Assembly: GCA_025617745.1 (NCBI GenBank)
Contig: CM046856.1
Coordinates: 49,852,873 to 49,916,872, forward strand
Source: Heliocidaris erythrogramma
Taxonomy: Eukaryota > Echinodermata > Echinoidea > Camarodonta > Echinometridae
Reading direction: 5' to 3'
Length of the DNA stretch: 64,000 nt
In this document: positions 26,201 through 41,200 of the stretch, piece after piece
Numbering within the stretch: the stretch's first letter is position 1
How the letters are laid out: each line of letters opens with the position of its first letter
Notes under the pieces: generated by a model
Told to the model about the DNA's origin: nothing
What the model saw: the letters and a program-made list of their open reading frames with translations, nothing else
Database searches by the model: none
Made by a program: the position numbers and the translations under genes

Positions 26201-29200
26201 TTTATACAGGGACGACCAGGTTCTGTACCCAATGGATTAACCTTACAGGGTCATAGGCCATTTGCACCATCAAAACTCTAATTTTGCATGTAATATCTTC
26301 CTTTGCATTTGAAATAGTTTTGTGAATAGATCTTGAAGTTACGTATAATGGAACAATGCTTGCATGAAGATGCAAAATGAAGGGAAAAACACCCCATCCT
26401 GATTAAAAGTTTATCTCTGAGTAATTTATTGACAATACATGTTTTTAATCTTGGTGGCATGTACCAATAGGGTTAAAGGCGATATACATGTACAGCTATA
26501 GCAGAAGTCGTAATATCTAGGAAATGGTGTCTGCTTCTGTTCATCTGTTGGATGTAAGCAAATTCCTCCAATTGAAATATGGAAATATGTAAATATACAA
26601 TGTATAATAAAAAAGGAATTGCACTATCAGAACATTTGGAAATGTGACATAAAACTTTATAGAATGTAATACCATGTTCTTTTTCCCCTTCCAGTTTGAG
26701 ATCCAACTTCAGGGAAGCGGGGGCTATGCTGCTCTGAACGATGTTGAGTTCATATCAACAGAGAATCCTATAGCAACAGAGCAGGGAAGTTATGCCGTTT
26801 TGCCAGAAACACTCATAGTTGCAGGGTCAGAGGAACTCCCGATGCTGGAGTATGATAAGGTATAACAATTATCAGTCTAATCCACATCCTGAACCTCCAA
26901 TTAACAGTGAATGGAAAGAGTTCTTCTTTTGGTTTTATTTCATTATGTCAATGATCTTTGGCATTTAGTTACTTTCTTTGTGTTAGGGTCTTTCTCCAAA
27001 TAGCAACATTTTACGCATCTCTATCCATTTGTGATAAAAATGATACACTGTTTACTTTAAGCTAAATTAATGCTTTTCTTTATTCAGCTTTGAGAAGTGA
27101 TGTTTTGCTACATGTATATTTGTCTATTTATCAGTTATAAACTCTTCAGGAAACCGCTGTGTATTTTTAAGTTTAGAAATGATACTGGAAGCATCTCTAA
27201 GATTACTTCTCTTTTTTCTTAAATCAAATTTTAATCTGTTCCATACTTTTTGTAGCATAGATGTATATGGCTATTATTGCACATTTGGTGCTGCCAACAG
27301 CTTATCCCACTTACATTTCAGTGTTAATTGTTCGTAATTGTTCCACTTTGCAAGGATGAGCCAATGGCAGAAGAAAAAGGGGCCAATCGACTAGGATTTG
27401 GATTGATAACAGAAAGCAGTGGACAGGAATGTCTTGAGCAGCTATATGTAACTAGAACAGCTGAAGACAGTAGCTTGTGGAGAACCTGTGTCTCAAGATC
27501 TATCACAATGGCCTCCAAGCTATGGGACATAGAGTATAATGTAAAGATGTAATTGGCCTTGTCCATTCTTATAAAATATTGAATGGATTCTTACTTTATG
27601 ATAGTTGATCCCATGACATACTGTCTGTAATAAGATGCACAATGAAGACAAAAGAAGCATTCATGTATTTAAATTGTCTTTTAGATTATTTGTGAATTTG
27701 TGATACACGCGTGCAAACTTGATTGCACAGTAGGAGGTTAACTTGGTTTTTCTTTCATAGGTCACAGTTAGAGGTGGAGCTAAACTTGGACTGACTGGTA
27801 ACTCATCAAGTCTTACCATGACTGATTCACTGATTGGTGACCATACTGGACAGGTCACTATTAGAACTGGTCAGTCACTTAATGTCCAGTCAACATCCAG
27901 GACCTTCCTAACTGTCTCACTCCTGGCCAAACTCAGTAGCTCCATCACACTTTCAGAAGTACTAGAATGCCGTCGCATTGGCATGAAAATATATGGTGAG
28001 TATAACAGTAGTTTCAAAGACCACCAAAGTTTTTATATGCGAACTCAACACAGATATATTTTATGAAGATGGCATTTGATGCATGCAGTTTATCATATTT
28101 ATTATCATGCTTTTTTATGTGATGTTTGTAATGAAAATTTCATGCAATAGGCGTATATGAGTACATTGTACAAAGTACAAGGACATGCTTCCTTTAACCC
28201 CTTCTCTGCTGTGGATGGCAAATAATGTTCAAGAATTTGAGTGATGACCAATGTGTTTGAACTAAGAATGACACCATTTCTTCCTCAAAACAGAAACAGG
28301 CACCTTCATGGTGAGATTTATTTCCATAGATGACAGTTTTGCCTAATGTACGCATGATAATGAAATAAAGTATTATAAGTCAAGATTGAACTCTTGAAAG
28401 TCATTTATGAATCCAAAACTTAGCAGCACACAAAGGGTTAAAGTCTTGTGACTGCTATACACTAATCACATGAAAGCTTTTGCCTCAATTTCATTTGATG
28501 GTTATTGCAAGCTTTTTCTCTTTTTTCAAAAATTTGTACAAATAAAGGTGAGCTTCACAGACTGGATAGACTAACAATTGGTGACCAGTGTAGAGTAAGT
28601 GTGGAAAACCCTACATATACTCTACTGGAGATTGACCACTTGGACATCAAGACATTTGGTTCTCTGGACATCAACAATGAGAATGATGGACATACCACTA
28701 TAAGGGGTACAAATATGGATGTAAGGAGTGGAGCAGAGGTTAGTTTCTGATGTTGCATTCATATAAGAACCATATCAGGGGTAACATTAAATATGTAATG
28801 ATTTGTCATTTGTGTATATGATCACCCTCAAGGGTGCAATTAGGGCTCTAAGTATTGGCCCACAGGTAAAAGTCTCTAGGTTAACAGTGAGACCAGTTCC
28901 TAAGAAGCCTTTTGAAAAGGGGATGCATTTTATTCACTGAAGTTTTACTCTACAATTTTATGAATCAGCACAAAAAAAAGATATCAGCTTTATTCATGCA
29001 TGCTTTACTCCAGACTGTTCTGAGAAGCCTGAAAAAAGGGGCTGTGTGCAGCCCCTTTTTTCAGGCTTCTGGAGACCACTTTTACATCAATGAAGAAGTA
29101 CTGTTGAGAGTTAATGAAGAAAGGGCCTTGATCAGAATGGTCAGAAGACATTCTCATAGAAAACAAAGAGGATTTTACACAGTTATTAAAAGTTAACCAT

Positions 29201-32200
29201 AAGCTGTACTGAAATTTAATGAAGGGGAAATTTAAAGAATGGTTTGTTAGTTATGAAGCATACAAAAGCATAAAAAAGAAGAATGAAAAACAAATTCTGG
29301 TGTTAGAACCTACATTTGGCAAAAGAAGAAGATTTTCTTATATTACTTCAACACACTTGATATGACATGTATTTTTTCAAACATTTATCTTCATAGTTTT
29401 AGGTTACATAAAATACAACGTGATTATTCAAAGGGTTAATGTCATAAATATTTAATGAATCTACTTTGAAGTTATAAAAGAAATCTTCTGTCTTGTACAG
29501 GTGATGTGTGGAGATCTGAAGGTTGATTATAGTTTGGTCAGTCTGGAACCATCTAGTCTCATCCAAGTTGGCTTCTCACCCAACTACAAGCACCACCGAT
29601 ATGAAGGTATGCTCACTAGCAATATCAGAGTCACTCTGATCCAACATTCTAGTGTGCTACTATTAAGCATTCACTGGAAACATGGGGCATAATTTTTGTG
29701 CACTTCATGTATTCATACCTCTAGCTACATTAAATGTACATGTGTTATATGTGTGGTTAGCATGATCAACAGTGAAAGGCATGGTTTGGAGAATAAATTT
29801 GATCCAAGCTTCTTTTGAATTCCTCACTGTAGTGTAACCAATCAACTTAGTGAGATGTCCTTATTCAATTAATTTGTGTGCTATAAGTATTCAAACCATA
29901 CCCATCCAGCTACGAGTGGCAACTTAGTTCAGTATGCTATCTTACAATTGATATTTACATGCATTATTACAATGTACATATAAGACATGATTTGGTAACC
30001 TGACGGCACTTGTATTGTAGATTTCCAACATTGGTGTTCCAGCATTTGTTCTAGTTGCAGTTGCTGCACGCTTTTTATCATCAAAGATTTATGATTGAAT
30101 TTTACAGTAGAAAGATGGTTAGTGTTGGATTAAGTGTGAAGTTAAGAAATTGGTGAGTTTAGAACATTAATTGCAGTGCAGTTTTTGCTGGAACATGTGT
30201 CATCAATAAACTGTATTACTAAATCAAATCAAATCGATCAAATCAAATAAGCAGTCAGATTATAATCATTATAGTTCAAAATCAATTCAAATATCCATTG
30301 CCTTATTTCTTCAGGAGTGGGTCTTGGACTGTCAGGAACTTCTGGTAGCTCAGGTGCAGGACATGGTAGCAACGGAGGTCAGGGACTCTCCCAGGCCATC
30401 GCTGGGGCTTCCTATGGGTCCTTCCTGACCCCTGACAACTTTGGGTCAGTCGGAGGTCACTCTGTTTTCCCTCATCGTGGGGGTTCACCAGGTGGACGTC
30501 TGTTCCTCAAGGCAAACAAGAGTTTACACATTGATGGGGTGATGGATGCATCAGGTAAACAGTTGCAGACACTGATGATAATAGTGACAACCAATAATAA
30601 TGATTAAATTAAGTTTACTATTATTAATGTGCATTGCGATACTGTTAACAATATTTCTTTTTTGTATAGTACTGCTATCCACCAGGAATAGTGCTCATGG
30701 TGCTCAAGTATTACTCCTGATTTAGCGAGATTACCAGTTCCCGTGCTGGCACTATTCAAGAAATTACCAGAAATCTAGTACATGTACTACATTTGAATGG
30801 AGAGTAGCAAATGTGTTGCCAGAGGATTTGGAAAACAATGCATGTATGTTACTATCAGCCATTCACTGGATTCAAAGTCTTTTCAATTATGTTGATATCA
30901 CATTTATTTGAATTTGTCATTGAGTAAGAATTAGTGAGGAGCTGTAAAACAAAACATGGACAAAATGTTGTACAGAGATTCTGCATGTATGTTATGTTAA
31001 ATATTCCTATATAACAAAATGAGAATGGAACAACTAACATGGACACCTGCTTGTCTGTTTCTTTTCAGGTGGTTCTGGGGAGTCCCCTAATGCAGGTGGT
31101 GGAAGTGGAGGAAGCATATGGATAGAGACAGAGACCTTAAATGGAGATGGAACCATCAATGCTCTTGGAGGAGATGGAGAGGGTACAGGAGGAGGAGGTG
31201 CAGCTGGTGGAAGAGTGGCTGTCTATTACACCAACAATCACTTCTCAGGTAAATATGTAAAGAGAAGGTTGAGTTTTTGGAAAGGTGAAAAATAATTTGT
31301 GAGCTTTCTTATTCCTTTTATGCCAGTTTGGAAGAACATCATAATAGAAATGTCCCCTGAATAAGTATTGCTCTTCAAATGCCCTCATATTCAAAATATG
31401 ATGAGGAATAGCTGAAGTGTTCAGGCTGTACACTCATGCCACATGTGTGTGTGCAGTTCCATATACCCATTTCTGTGTGGAGTGCATGTGCTTTTCTGTG
31501 AGAATGGATCAATTTCTTATCATTTTGATGATGTCAGAACCTCAAAGTATACACCAATTCTTATGGAGATATAATCACCCTTTCCTAATACCTTTGAGAC
31601 AGTTTCACAATGTAATCACATGATCAGAACCAAACATTATCTTCCAGAGAGAGTTGTATGGATTCAGTGAAGAAATACCATCTATAGAAATCCAATTATA
31701 TGTTATGAAATATTTCTTTTGTTAAATTTTGAGTTGAAAGTTGAGTAACAGGAATTGTTTCTGCAGAATGATGTTGTTGCGTATAATGGCTACATTTAAT
31801 ACATAAATGTACATGTGTATGCTTAATCTCAATGCGATTTTGAATATGTTAACACTTCTATACCTCTTAGTTTACAAGTAATTATTATCAAGAGTCACCT
31901 TGGAGTTTCACTTCATGTTTCATTGTTGAACTGAAGTAAATACATCTTCCATGGACAAAACAATGTATGATGTACTTGTTTCAGGGAGGGTAAGTTACAT
32001 TTTATTGGTCCAAATATAGCTTACAGTATATACAGTCTTGGGATAAAATTGCCATAGCAATGAAAGGTTTAACACCAAGTTGACGGATTGTTTGCTCAAT
32101 ACCCTCTTTTCTATTGCCAATCTTAATATATATATTTTGATATTGTGTGTTTTGTTCAGGATCATTTGTGGCAGCAGGTGGATTGTCTTCCTATGAGCCT

Positions 32201-35200
32201 GGAGGTCCAGGGACAGTTTACCTATACAGACTTCAACCAGGCAACGGCACTGCTCTCCTTGATGCAACCAGCCCTGAAGGACAAATCACTCATGACTCCA
32301 ATGTCTCCTCTCCTCTCACCAACCGCACGCTCTATCTCAACAACCTCGGTCGTCTGCCAAGATCCATGAATCGCAATCTCACTGAGCTTTACTCCAATTA
32401 CCAGTCTGGTACCACCATAACCTGGTTAGAGCCGGGTGAGCCAGCAGACATTGCAATTCTCAGGAATGACAACTCCCACAACTTTACAGAAGACTTCATC
32501 ATAGATGAGTTGCATTTGTATGGAGGTGCAGAAGTGGCTTTCGTAGATCCGCTGTATCCGACAGAGAGGTTAAGCATGCGTCTTGGAACCATCGGTGGTG
32601 ATAGATCAGGTCGCATGCTCATCGGTTTCAATCAGACCATGGAAGTAATACAACCAGATTTTCCGCTCAGTGTAGATGTCTACAGAGGAGGGGAGATTAT
32701 ACTTTATGGGGAACTAGTTGTTAGTGGGGTAATCTTCAACATTGAGGGCGTCCTTCCTTTTGCAGAAAATATGACCATCAGAGATGGAGGTGAGGTATCG
32801 ATCTTCATTTTATATGTATTTTTCAAGGAATTTATTTTTTGAAGTTAACAGATTTAGCAGTTTAAATTCTCCTGAAATGTATTTGGATGCCCATATTTAT
32901 TTATTCATTTATTTATTCCTGGTGGATTCCATTGTTTTCAGGAGTGCTAAACATGCATGAGATGATAGGTTTAGATGGAGAAGCTACTGAGACAGTTATC
33001 TTCAACTCCATCAACATCAGGAATCATGGAACTTTCCTCACTCACAATGGGAGAAGTAGAAGGTCTCTGATTGGGGAATACATACAGGTTAGACCTCATA
33101 TGGTTGTTAATTTTTTTTTCCATTTCGTATAATGAGATGTAGGAACCTCTGCATGGATGTTTGTTTTCATAATCTTACATGTCTCTTAATTGCCAAAAGC
33201 AGTGACTGATAAAATATTCTTTATGGGTACCTGGGCAATGATCTGGATTGGTGAGCTATGTATATCATGTTACATTTATTTGTTTTACAATTTCAAAAAT
33301 ACTGACACTGAACTTTACTATTATCATCAAGTATCCAGCATCACCTCTGACTTGGAGGGCAAACTCAAACTCGATCCACTGGACCCTATCCTGTACCTTT
33401 GGATCAGCAGAGGTGCTTGTTGACATATAATGCAGGCTTCAGTCTGTTCCTGGGCTGGATATGAACCCATGATCTTTGGTTTGAGAGGCAGGATTTTATA
33501 TAATGATCAAGGTTGCTTGTCTTATCGCAGGCACATTAGACAAGCAACACTTTATAATAACAATAATAAGAGTAATACATTATACGTCTCTCTCTCTGTG
33601 CAGGTCTATGGTGGTGCATCATTGCTATCTACTAACCTCTATCTTGAAGTGCCTACAGTCAGAGTAGATTCATATGGGAAGATCAGTGTCCTTGGATCGA
33701 CTGAAGAATCAGCTGGTAATGTGCACCCCTATCTTAACTGTTTCAGTGCACTGGGAGGAAATACCTATCAAAATATTGAAATGCTTTTTTGTATGTTTAA
33801 AATAATCTGAATAAGCAAATATTTTTTCGGAAACAGAAACAAGTATGTGGATTATGACATTTGTTGACATGGAGAATTTATATGGCAACTTATACAAGTA
33901 TATAAGACATAAATCAAGCGCGAATTTTGACTCCGGTTTAAACCTTAGTGGCACAACAATAAATGATTGGCCTATATATCTTTCTTATTGATCTTTATTC
34001 CCGGAAATCAAATGTTGATAGGTCGATTAGCCTTTGTTCATCCCCAAATTTTGGTTTGTATTGCTTCTTTTTATCTATTTTTTAGTTTGTACTTATGTGA
34101 TTGTATTTTTTGTGATTTTATTCGAACTGTGGAGATAAAATTGAAATGTACTGAACTCACAAATAAAAATTTCATTATGATTATTATTGTCAACAACATG
34201 ACAGAGGTTCAGATGGCTACTTTAGTTCAACACAGAGAACCTACTCAATGTATACTTTCATGTAAGGTGTCAATGAAGCTCTAGATTAAAAAAGATCTCC
34301 AGTGATAGTTATTATCAATCAATAATTTGCTTCTATTCCTTTATGCAGATGGTCCAGGTGGAGCATACACAAACACTGGAGCATCCCACGGTGGAGAAGG
34401 AGGTGGGGAGGACTCAGTGGTACCAGTCCCTCGAGCATACGGCTCTTTCACTACCCCAACAGAGTTTGGAAGTAGCTCAGGCTCAGAAACCAGTGGAGGT
34501 GGGGTCCTATCAGCTGTAATCACAGATCTGCGAGTTGAAGGTCGTATTGAGGCAAATGGTATGGATTCTGGTGATGCTGGTGGGGCAAGCGGGGGCAGCA
34601 TAATGATAGAGGCAGATACAATCCATGGAACTGGTGCAGTCTCGGTAAGATATGAAACAATCTGGAAGCCACTGCACACTATACAATCCCAGTGTAAGAA
34701 GAAATTGCATTTACACAATGGAGGGTTAGATACAAAAGATTAAAATTAGGAAATCTTTCTGAATGATATGTCATGAACAAGTATCCCTGTAAATACATTA
34801 TGTACATGTAAATATGGATGTATGCATTCATAATCATTAATCCTAAGTTACTTAGCATGAAAAAAATGGAGAGCATATATACTTTTTTGTATTAACCATC
34901 ATTGTTTTGTTTGATTTTTTGCAGTATAAGAACTTTGTATTTAGTTTATACATAGTATGTTGTTTGCAAATGTTGGAGTCTTCCTGAAACATTAAAGCAG
35001 GCTTGGTTAATGAGGTGTGTGCATAATCGGGTTGTTACAGACATGTACCAACAAGGTACCAACCTTTAAAATCATGATCCAAACGATGTGACTCAGTTTC
35101 GAACTGGGGTCCGATCAGTGTCAGTTTATAGGCAAAGACAGAGAGCTGATTTTCCACGGACCTTACCACTAGACCAACTCGTATCTCCTTTGTCGGTAAA

Positions 35201-38200
35201 GGTTTGTCTCTGTTTGTTTCTAGGCAAATGGTGGAGCAGGCACATGTGGTGGAGGGGGTGGTCGAATGGCCCTCTACTATCAACACCTTAGCAGTGGTGT
35301 GACCCATGAGGTTAGGGGAGGTCAAGGGTCAATGTATGAACATGGAGCATCAGGAACGGTCTACCTGAAGGAGGAGAGTGATGTGGAGAAGAAGATTCTA
35401 AAATCATACAACAACTTTGCCAGAGCAAGCTCACAGGTACATTGTAATCTTTTATTCACTTTCTTTGCACATGTTAATCTTCTGTCTACTACATTCTACA
35501 TCATGTTCTACTGGCCACTAAATTTACAAGCAATTATAGTAAATGAATATTCAAGAGTAAAACTATGATATTTGATTTTTTATTCTTAATTGTTAAATTT
35601 GGCATAAAATATCCAACATGGGAACACACTTACCTGGTTATACCTAGGAAGACATAAATGGCTATTCTTTGTCTGGAGGGATCGATACTATAATATTCAA
35701 CATTTTTGATGGGATTTCTTGCTTATACTGCACTTAAAGGTTTGATCTGCATGGAGTACATGTTAAATTCCACCTTGTAAAAGGGTTTTAAGACAAATTT
35801 TTAATTTTCTAAGTTATTAATTTTTTGGAACAAATTTCACAATCATAAACCTAACTCTGTGAAGGAAGACAACACATTAATGGCTATTTCAAGTATAAAC
35901 ACACAGTACAAGATTCACATTCCACGACTGCATAATTAAAGTTTCCGATCCACAATGTGTATATGATAGATTCCAACTTGTAATAGGTTTGCATTCTAAT
36001 CTTCCATTTTCTTAATCTTTCTTTGACAGACAAGGAGAACTGTTGTTCCTCTTCCGCCTCACCCTGATCCTGACCATAACCTAGACTTGCTGGACATTGG
36101 TCGGTTTGCTCATGTTGAACTTGAAGCAGTGGACATGCAAGGAAGCCCTGCAACTGATGATCAACAGCGGACCCTGAATGTGTCTGAAATAGCAGGTGAT
36201 CTGCTTGGTGTCCTACATGTTGGAGAGCATGACAGTGTGGAGATTGGAGCCAATGCTACAGGACGGATACCTTTTAGTGTCGTGGTCTATGAGGTATGAT
36301 GTGAATTTTCAACCTCTGGTTGCAATTCTGTTATGTGGCTTTATGGAAGATTATGTAAAGCTCACAGAGAGGTGTTTTATTATGTGCTACATCTAGATGA
36401 ATTCCTTTGATTTTATGGACCTGGTAAAAAAGAGAATTGGTTGATGAAGGAATTATAATTGCTGTATACATGATGAGTTCCATCAATGAAAAGTAGCTTG
36501 ACAAAAGAGTGATTTGTGTGTGTGTCTGGCAATAATGATATCTCAGTCCAACCATGTAAAGCTTTATGAAAAATCCAAGCATAGGCTCTGGGCATTCATG
36601 TATCACAGTAGGGAAATGGTGAAAAACATATGTATCTACTTTTTTATGCCTCCGCCCACCGTAGACATTATGTTTTCGGGTCGTCTGTCCGTCCGTCCGT
36701 CCCCTTTTCGTTCTCACAATAACTGAAGAGCTGTTTGACAGATCAGCTTCTAACCTGGCCCATGTGTGCATATGGGAGGGACGATGAACTGATTAGATTT
36801 TAGGGTCTCAAGGTCAAAGGTCAAAGGTCATAGAGGTCATTATATACATAAAAATGGTTTGTGATGTATGGAGTCTAGGCCTACCTATTTTAGAAATTTC
36901 ATGGGGACAGTGGTCTATTTGCTATTAAATATCTATTTCCTTGATGTATTTGATGATTGTAAGTCATCAATGGTAATTTTTTTATTTGAAAGTGAAATGA
37001 AATAAATTTTCTGTCTCCTGTGCTTTTTAAGTGAAAAGATTTGTAATTTTGTTGGACCAATCCATTTTAGAGTGTACATGTATGCCATACATTTCCAATC
37101 TGGTGATGGCGGAGGCATAAATTCCGACCGCGCGCAGTCGAAGATTCATCTAGTTTTACTTCCAAATTTATGCATTAAAATGTTTGTATCACATTATTTT
37201 ATAATTTGCAGCATTCATGAAAAATGCCATAGATTACAAATTACTATACTTGTTTATGAAATATTGCTCCATAAAAGGTTGATACCTTCAAACTTTGCCC
37301 TTAAAAAGCAGAGTTCCATATTTTGAACAGTACTTCTGTCACTTTTCCTATTCACATGCACAATCAGAACTAAAGTAATAATGACTTGCTCAATTATCCC
37401 CCTTTCACCAGAACGGGAGAGTGTCTCTACCTCCAAGGTCTGTGTTCAAAGGTGTAGACCTGACCATGCTTGGAGGGAGGTTAGAAAGCGTCAACATGCT
37501 GGAAGTTGCAAAACACGCAAAGTTCACCTTTGACCCTAAGGCTAGCATCAATTCCGAGGAGCCCAGTGAGATAGATTTGGTTTCCATGCTGTTGCTAGGT
37601 GGAGGTACCACGGAGTATACCGGTAGCCCTGCTGGCAGTGATGAGATGAGGATGAGGTTGATTGAGGAGCTGGAGGTCCGTGGAGGTGGGGTCATGAAAG
37701 GGAATTATCTCTCTGTTACAGGTTTGTTTTCCTTTCTTTTCTTTCTATGTAAAGTGTTACTTTATAGTGGCCTTAGACAACTTCCCATCTGATCAGATTG
37801 GGTTACAGACTGTAAGAAGTGTGCCTATCTCAATCAGTCATTCACCTGTTGACTACTGTATTTTCTAATTCCTCTAGAATATATTAAAATTGTATAAAAA
37901 TTTGTCAAAAATATTATCCGCTGAATAATATGTTATTATCAGTAGTTAGAGGATCACATTAATTGATGTGCAATGCATACATCCTAAGATAAAGAATCAA
38001 TTATCCCTTGTAAAAATGTACCATACATGTAGTACCCATGGTAATTCGACCAAATTAACATCAAATCATGGAGAGTACTAGATCAAATTACCATGATTTG
38101 ACGGTAATTTGGTCAAATTACCATGGATACTATTGTACTTTTTTACAAGGGATTCCTGTATTGCGCAATGTGATGGCATGTAGAAATGCAAATGACAAAT

Positions 38201-41200
38201 TATTTAAATTTATTCCATAGAGGCAGAACCAAAATATTAGGATGTAGTATTAGTATTTAGATATGTTTGGTTATAATTTTAGGTGCACAGACGTTTTGCT
38301 CATTGCGTCTTTCCTGAAACTTTATCTGCCATTACATTTTGCTAAGCTACCTTATAGGGATACTCATGCCGCGAGATTGCACCGTGATCGTTATTCGATC
38401 ATGCTGTTGCCACGCGGGCCACAAACTTTGGACAGACTGATCACCGTGTAACATGCACGCTCTGCCTGACATGCCTGAGCTCAAGCGCTGTGCGAGATTC
38501 GGGCGGCTTCGTGCGGTCTGAAATGTAATCCCAGTAGTCCCACAGACGCGCTTGACGCACATACTTTGTGTACAAGTGAACGGGGCTTCCACAATCCTGA
38601 CTTTCCGCACGGCTGCCTGGCATAATGCTTGAAACATATAAAAGATGTCTATGTTAAGATTATACATCAGAGAAAGAATGATCATTTATTGTTGCATGTA
38701 TGTGTAATAGAGCACATCATGGAGTACATGAATACTGTTTTGTAAATGAAATAATTGATATATTTCGCCTGTTTAAAAGTAACTACTTATAGTTTCAAAC
38801 ATTTCAAGAAATGATGTTTTCTTCTTCAGCACAAGACATTACTGTTGATTCTGGAGCCCTAGTGGATGTGAGCTCTCTTGGCTGGCCCACTGGAGATGGT
38901 CCTAGTCCTGGTATCTATGGACTAAAGGGTGGGGCCGGAGGTTCACATGGTGGGCGTGGCGGAAAAGGGACTAGCGTGGAGTACAGTAACCCTGCCATTG
39001 GTAATGTTACAAGTCCAGTAGACTACGGAAGTGGGGGCAGTATTCTACAGGGCACATACCAGGTGAGGTCAGAAAAAGATAAGTTGAAGTGTTTGAATAT
39101 GCAAGAGTTACTTTAAACAAATTATTTCTAATTTGTGTGCTAACTGTATGTACAGTCATATACCGTCATGGTCTATTTTAGACTACTAATGTACATTACC
39201 CATAAATTCTTGTCCTCATCACTTATTCGTTCATTATCAACATTGTAATTCCTTGAATGAAGCTATAGTCTTTACCTTTAGATGTACAGTAATTCTGAAT
39301 GTAGCACATGGCAAATGTAAGTCGATTCCTTGCCAAAAGAACTGTGGCAGGGATTAGAAACCACAGTCCAGTGTCTCATTCACTAGACTGCAACACCTCT
39401 ATTTATGTGTTTTGTCTGTGCAGACATCAAACGGTGGTGGTATTGTTAGACTGATGGCACGAGGCAGCCTTCTTCTGGATGGGGAGATCCGAGCGAGTGG
39501 AGGAGATGCCAACCAACTGAGGACCAGTGGTGGAAGTGGAGGGAGTGTGTGGGTCTCTGGGACTACCATCGCAGGTAAGATCACTACAGTGCGAATGTAG
39601 AGATTATTATTCTTAAAAATGAAGTATATTAAAACCCAGTGGATATGTTTTTATTTATATATAACAAAAAAATTTTGTAGACTGAGTTATCCTATCTGTG
39701 ATTTTATTTTTCTATTTCTTATTCCTTTTATTTATGAATGATAAAGACATTTTAGTTTTTACGGGAAGATAAAATTCAAGGAAGATAAAGGGTCAAACTT
39801 CTCTAGGGAATGTGAAATTCTTCTCTAGTGGTTAAATCTTGCACAAATAGTATCCCAATCACTCTCCTGACAGTAATCACGGATCAAAATGAAGAGAACC
39901 ATACCTATTTTCAGGGCTCTCATATCTTTTGAAATGTGTGATAATATGAACACTTCCATTGTACAAGAGTATCCAAACCATGCAAACACATAACATACCG
40001 GTAGTGGAAGCTCAATATAACGAACTCCATGGGACCAAAGAAATTACTATATTATACAGTGAAACCTGTCTATAAAGACTGCTCAAGGGAGACAAGAAAA
40101 GCGGTCTTTATAGACAGGTGGTCTTTCTATACAGGTGGTCGCTAAAGCAGGTTTGACTGCAATTAAGCCTTGTCATATCAGGACTGGAAAACAATGGAAT
40201 ACAAAAAAGTGAGAATGCTAAAGTTACCTTGTTATAATAGTATTCTTCATAATGAGTTTCCACGGTACCTAAGAGTGTTTTAATTTTAACTTTGCAGGAC
40301 GTGGCCATATTATATCAAATGGGGGTGATGCTACCTGTGTACCTCATTGTAGCATATGTGACTCTGAGCGTCGCTGCTTACAGTGCACTGATTACAAGTA
40401 TTGGATTGACTACAACTGTGTTGATAACTGCAGATATTCAATTAATAGGAGGAACTGGAGGCACATCAGAACTGGACGATACTGCAGTGGAGAAACAGAT
40501 GGTGGAATCAAGGTACATGTATCTTTAACCTTTTCTCTGTCATCAAGTTTTTGAACGATTTTCAGAAGTTTATTTTTCATCTATACTTCTTTGTTTTTGT
40601 GTTAAATTGGAAATAGTGAAATATGTTCCTTGAGGATAAATTTCGAAATGAAAGTAGATAATTTTGCTTCAAGAAGAAAAAAAGTAGTAATTCTTAGTTC
40701 AAACCCATTGGCCCAATTTCATGAAAGAGGTTTATCTTAACCCATGGTTTAAAGCTCCATTAGCGTAGTACGCGCGTGTCCTAATGTCCAGTGGGCGGGG
40801 GGTAATGTGCTTATACATGCTTTGTGACATTTATTTTAGTCTGTGGTGAATGTTGAAACCATTATTTAGACTGTGGGTTAAATTACACCTCCATCATGAA
40901 TTTGGGCCAATGTCCAACAAAAAAAGTCTACCCACAACATAGAAAGAGTTGATGGAGACGTCATAGGCCTTTATATTCTGTTCAGAACTTTTCATTATTT
41001 GACACAATGTGAGAACAAATCTACTTTAGAAATGTCACCCAAGCAAAGAATTATTGACTAATGACAACAAAAAACAAAGGGTAACCATAGAGTCATTTCT
41101 GTTGACATTTCCAACAATAAAATATTTCTACCCTGCATACAGTACAATGAAAGCCTGTCCCATCCCTACTCCTGGTCAGTAATGTAATATTTTAAACAAA

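Noticed and set aside
27322-27354. Earlier acceptor for exon 17
   Set aside because: A stop codon follows at once in the required frame.
36331-36771. Minus-strand ORF of 146 codons
   Set aside because: It spans intron and a terminal-repeat element with low-complexity gtcc sequence and has no recognisable domain.
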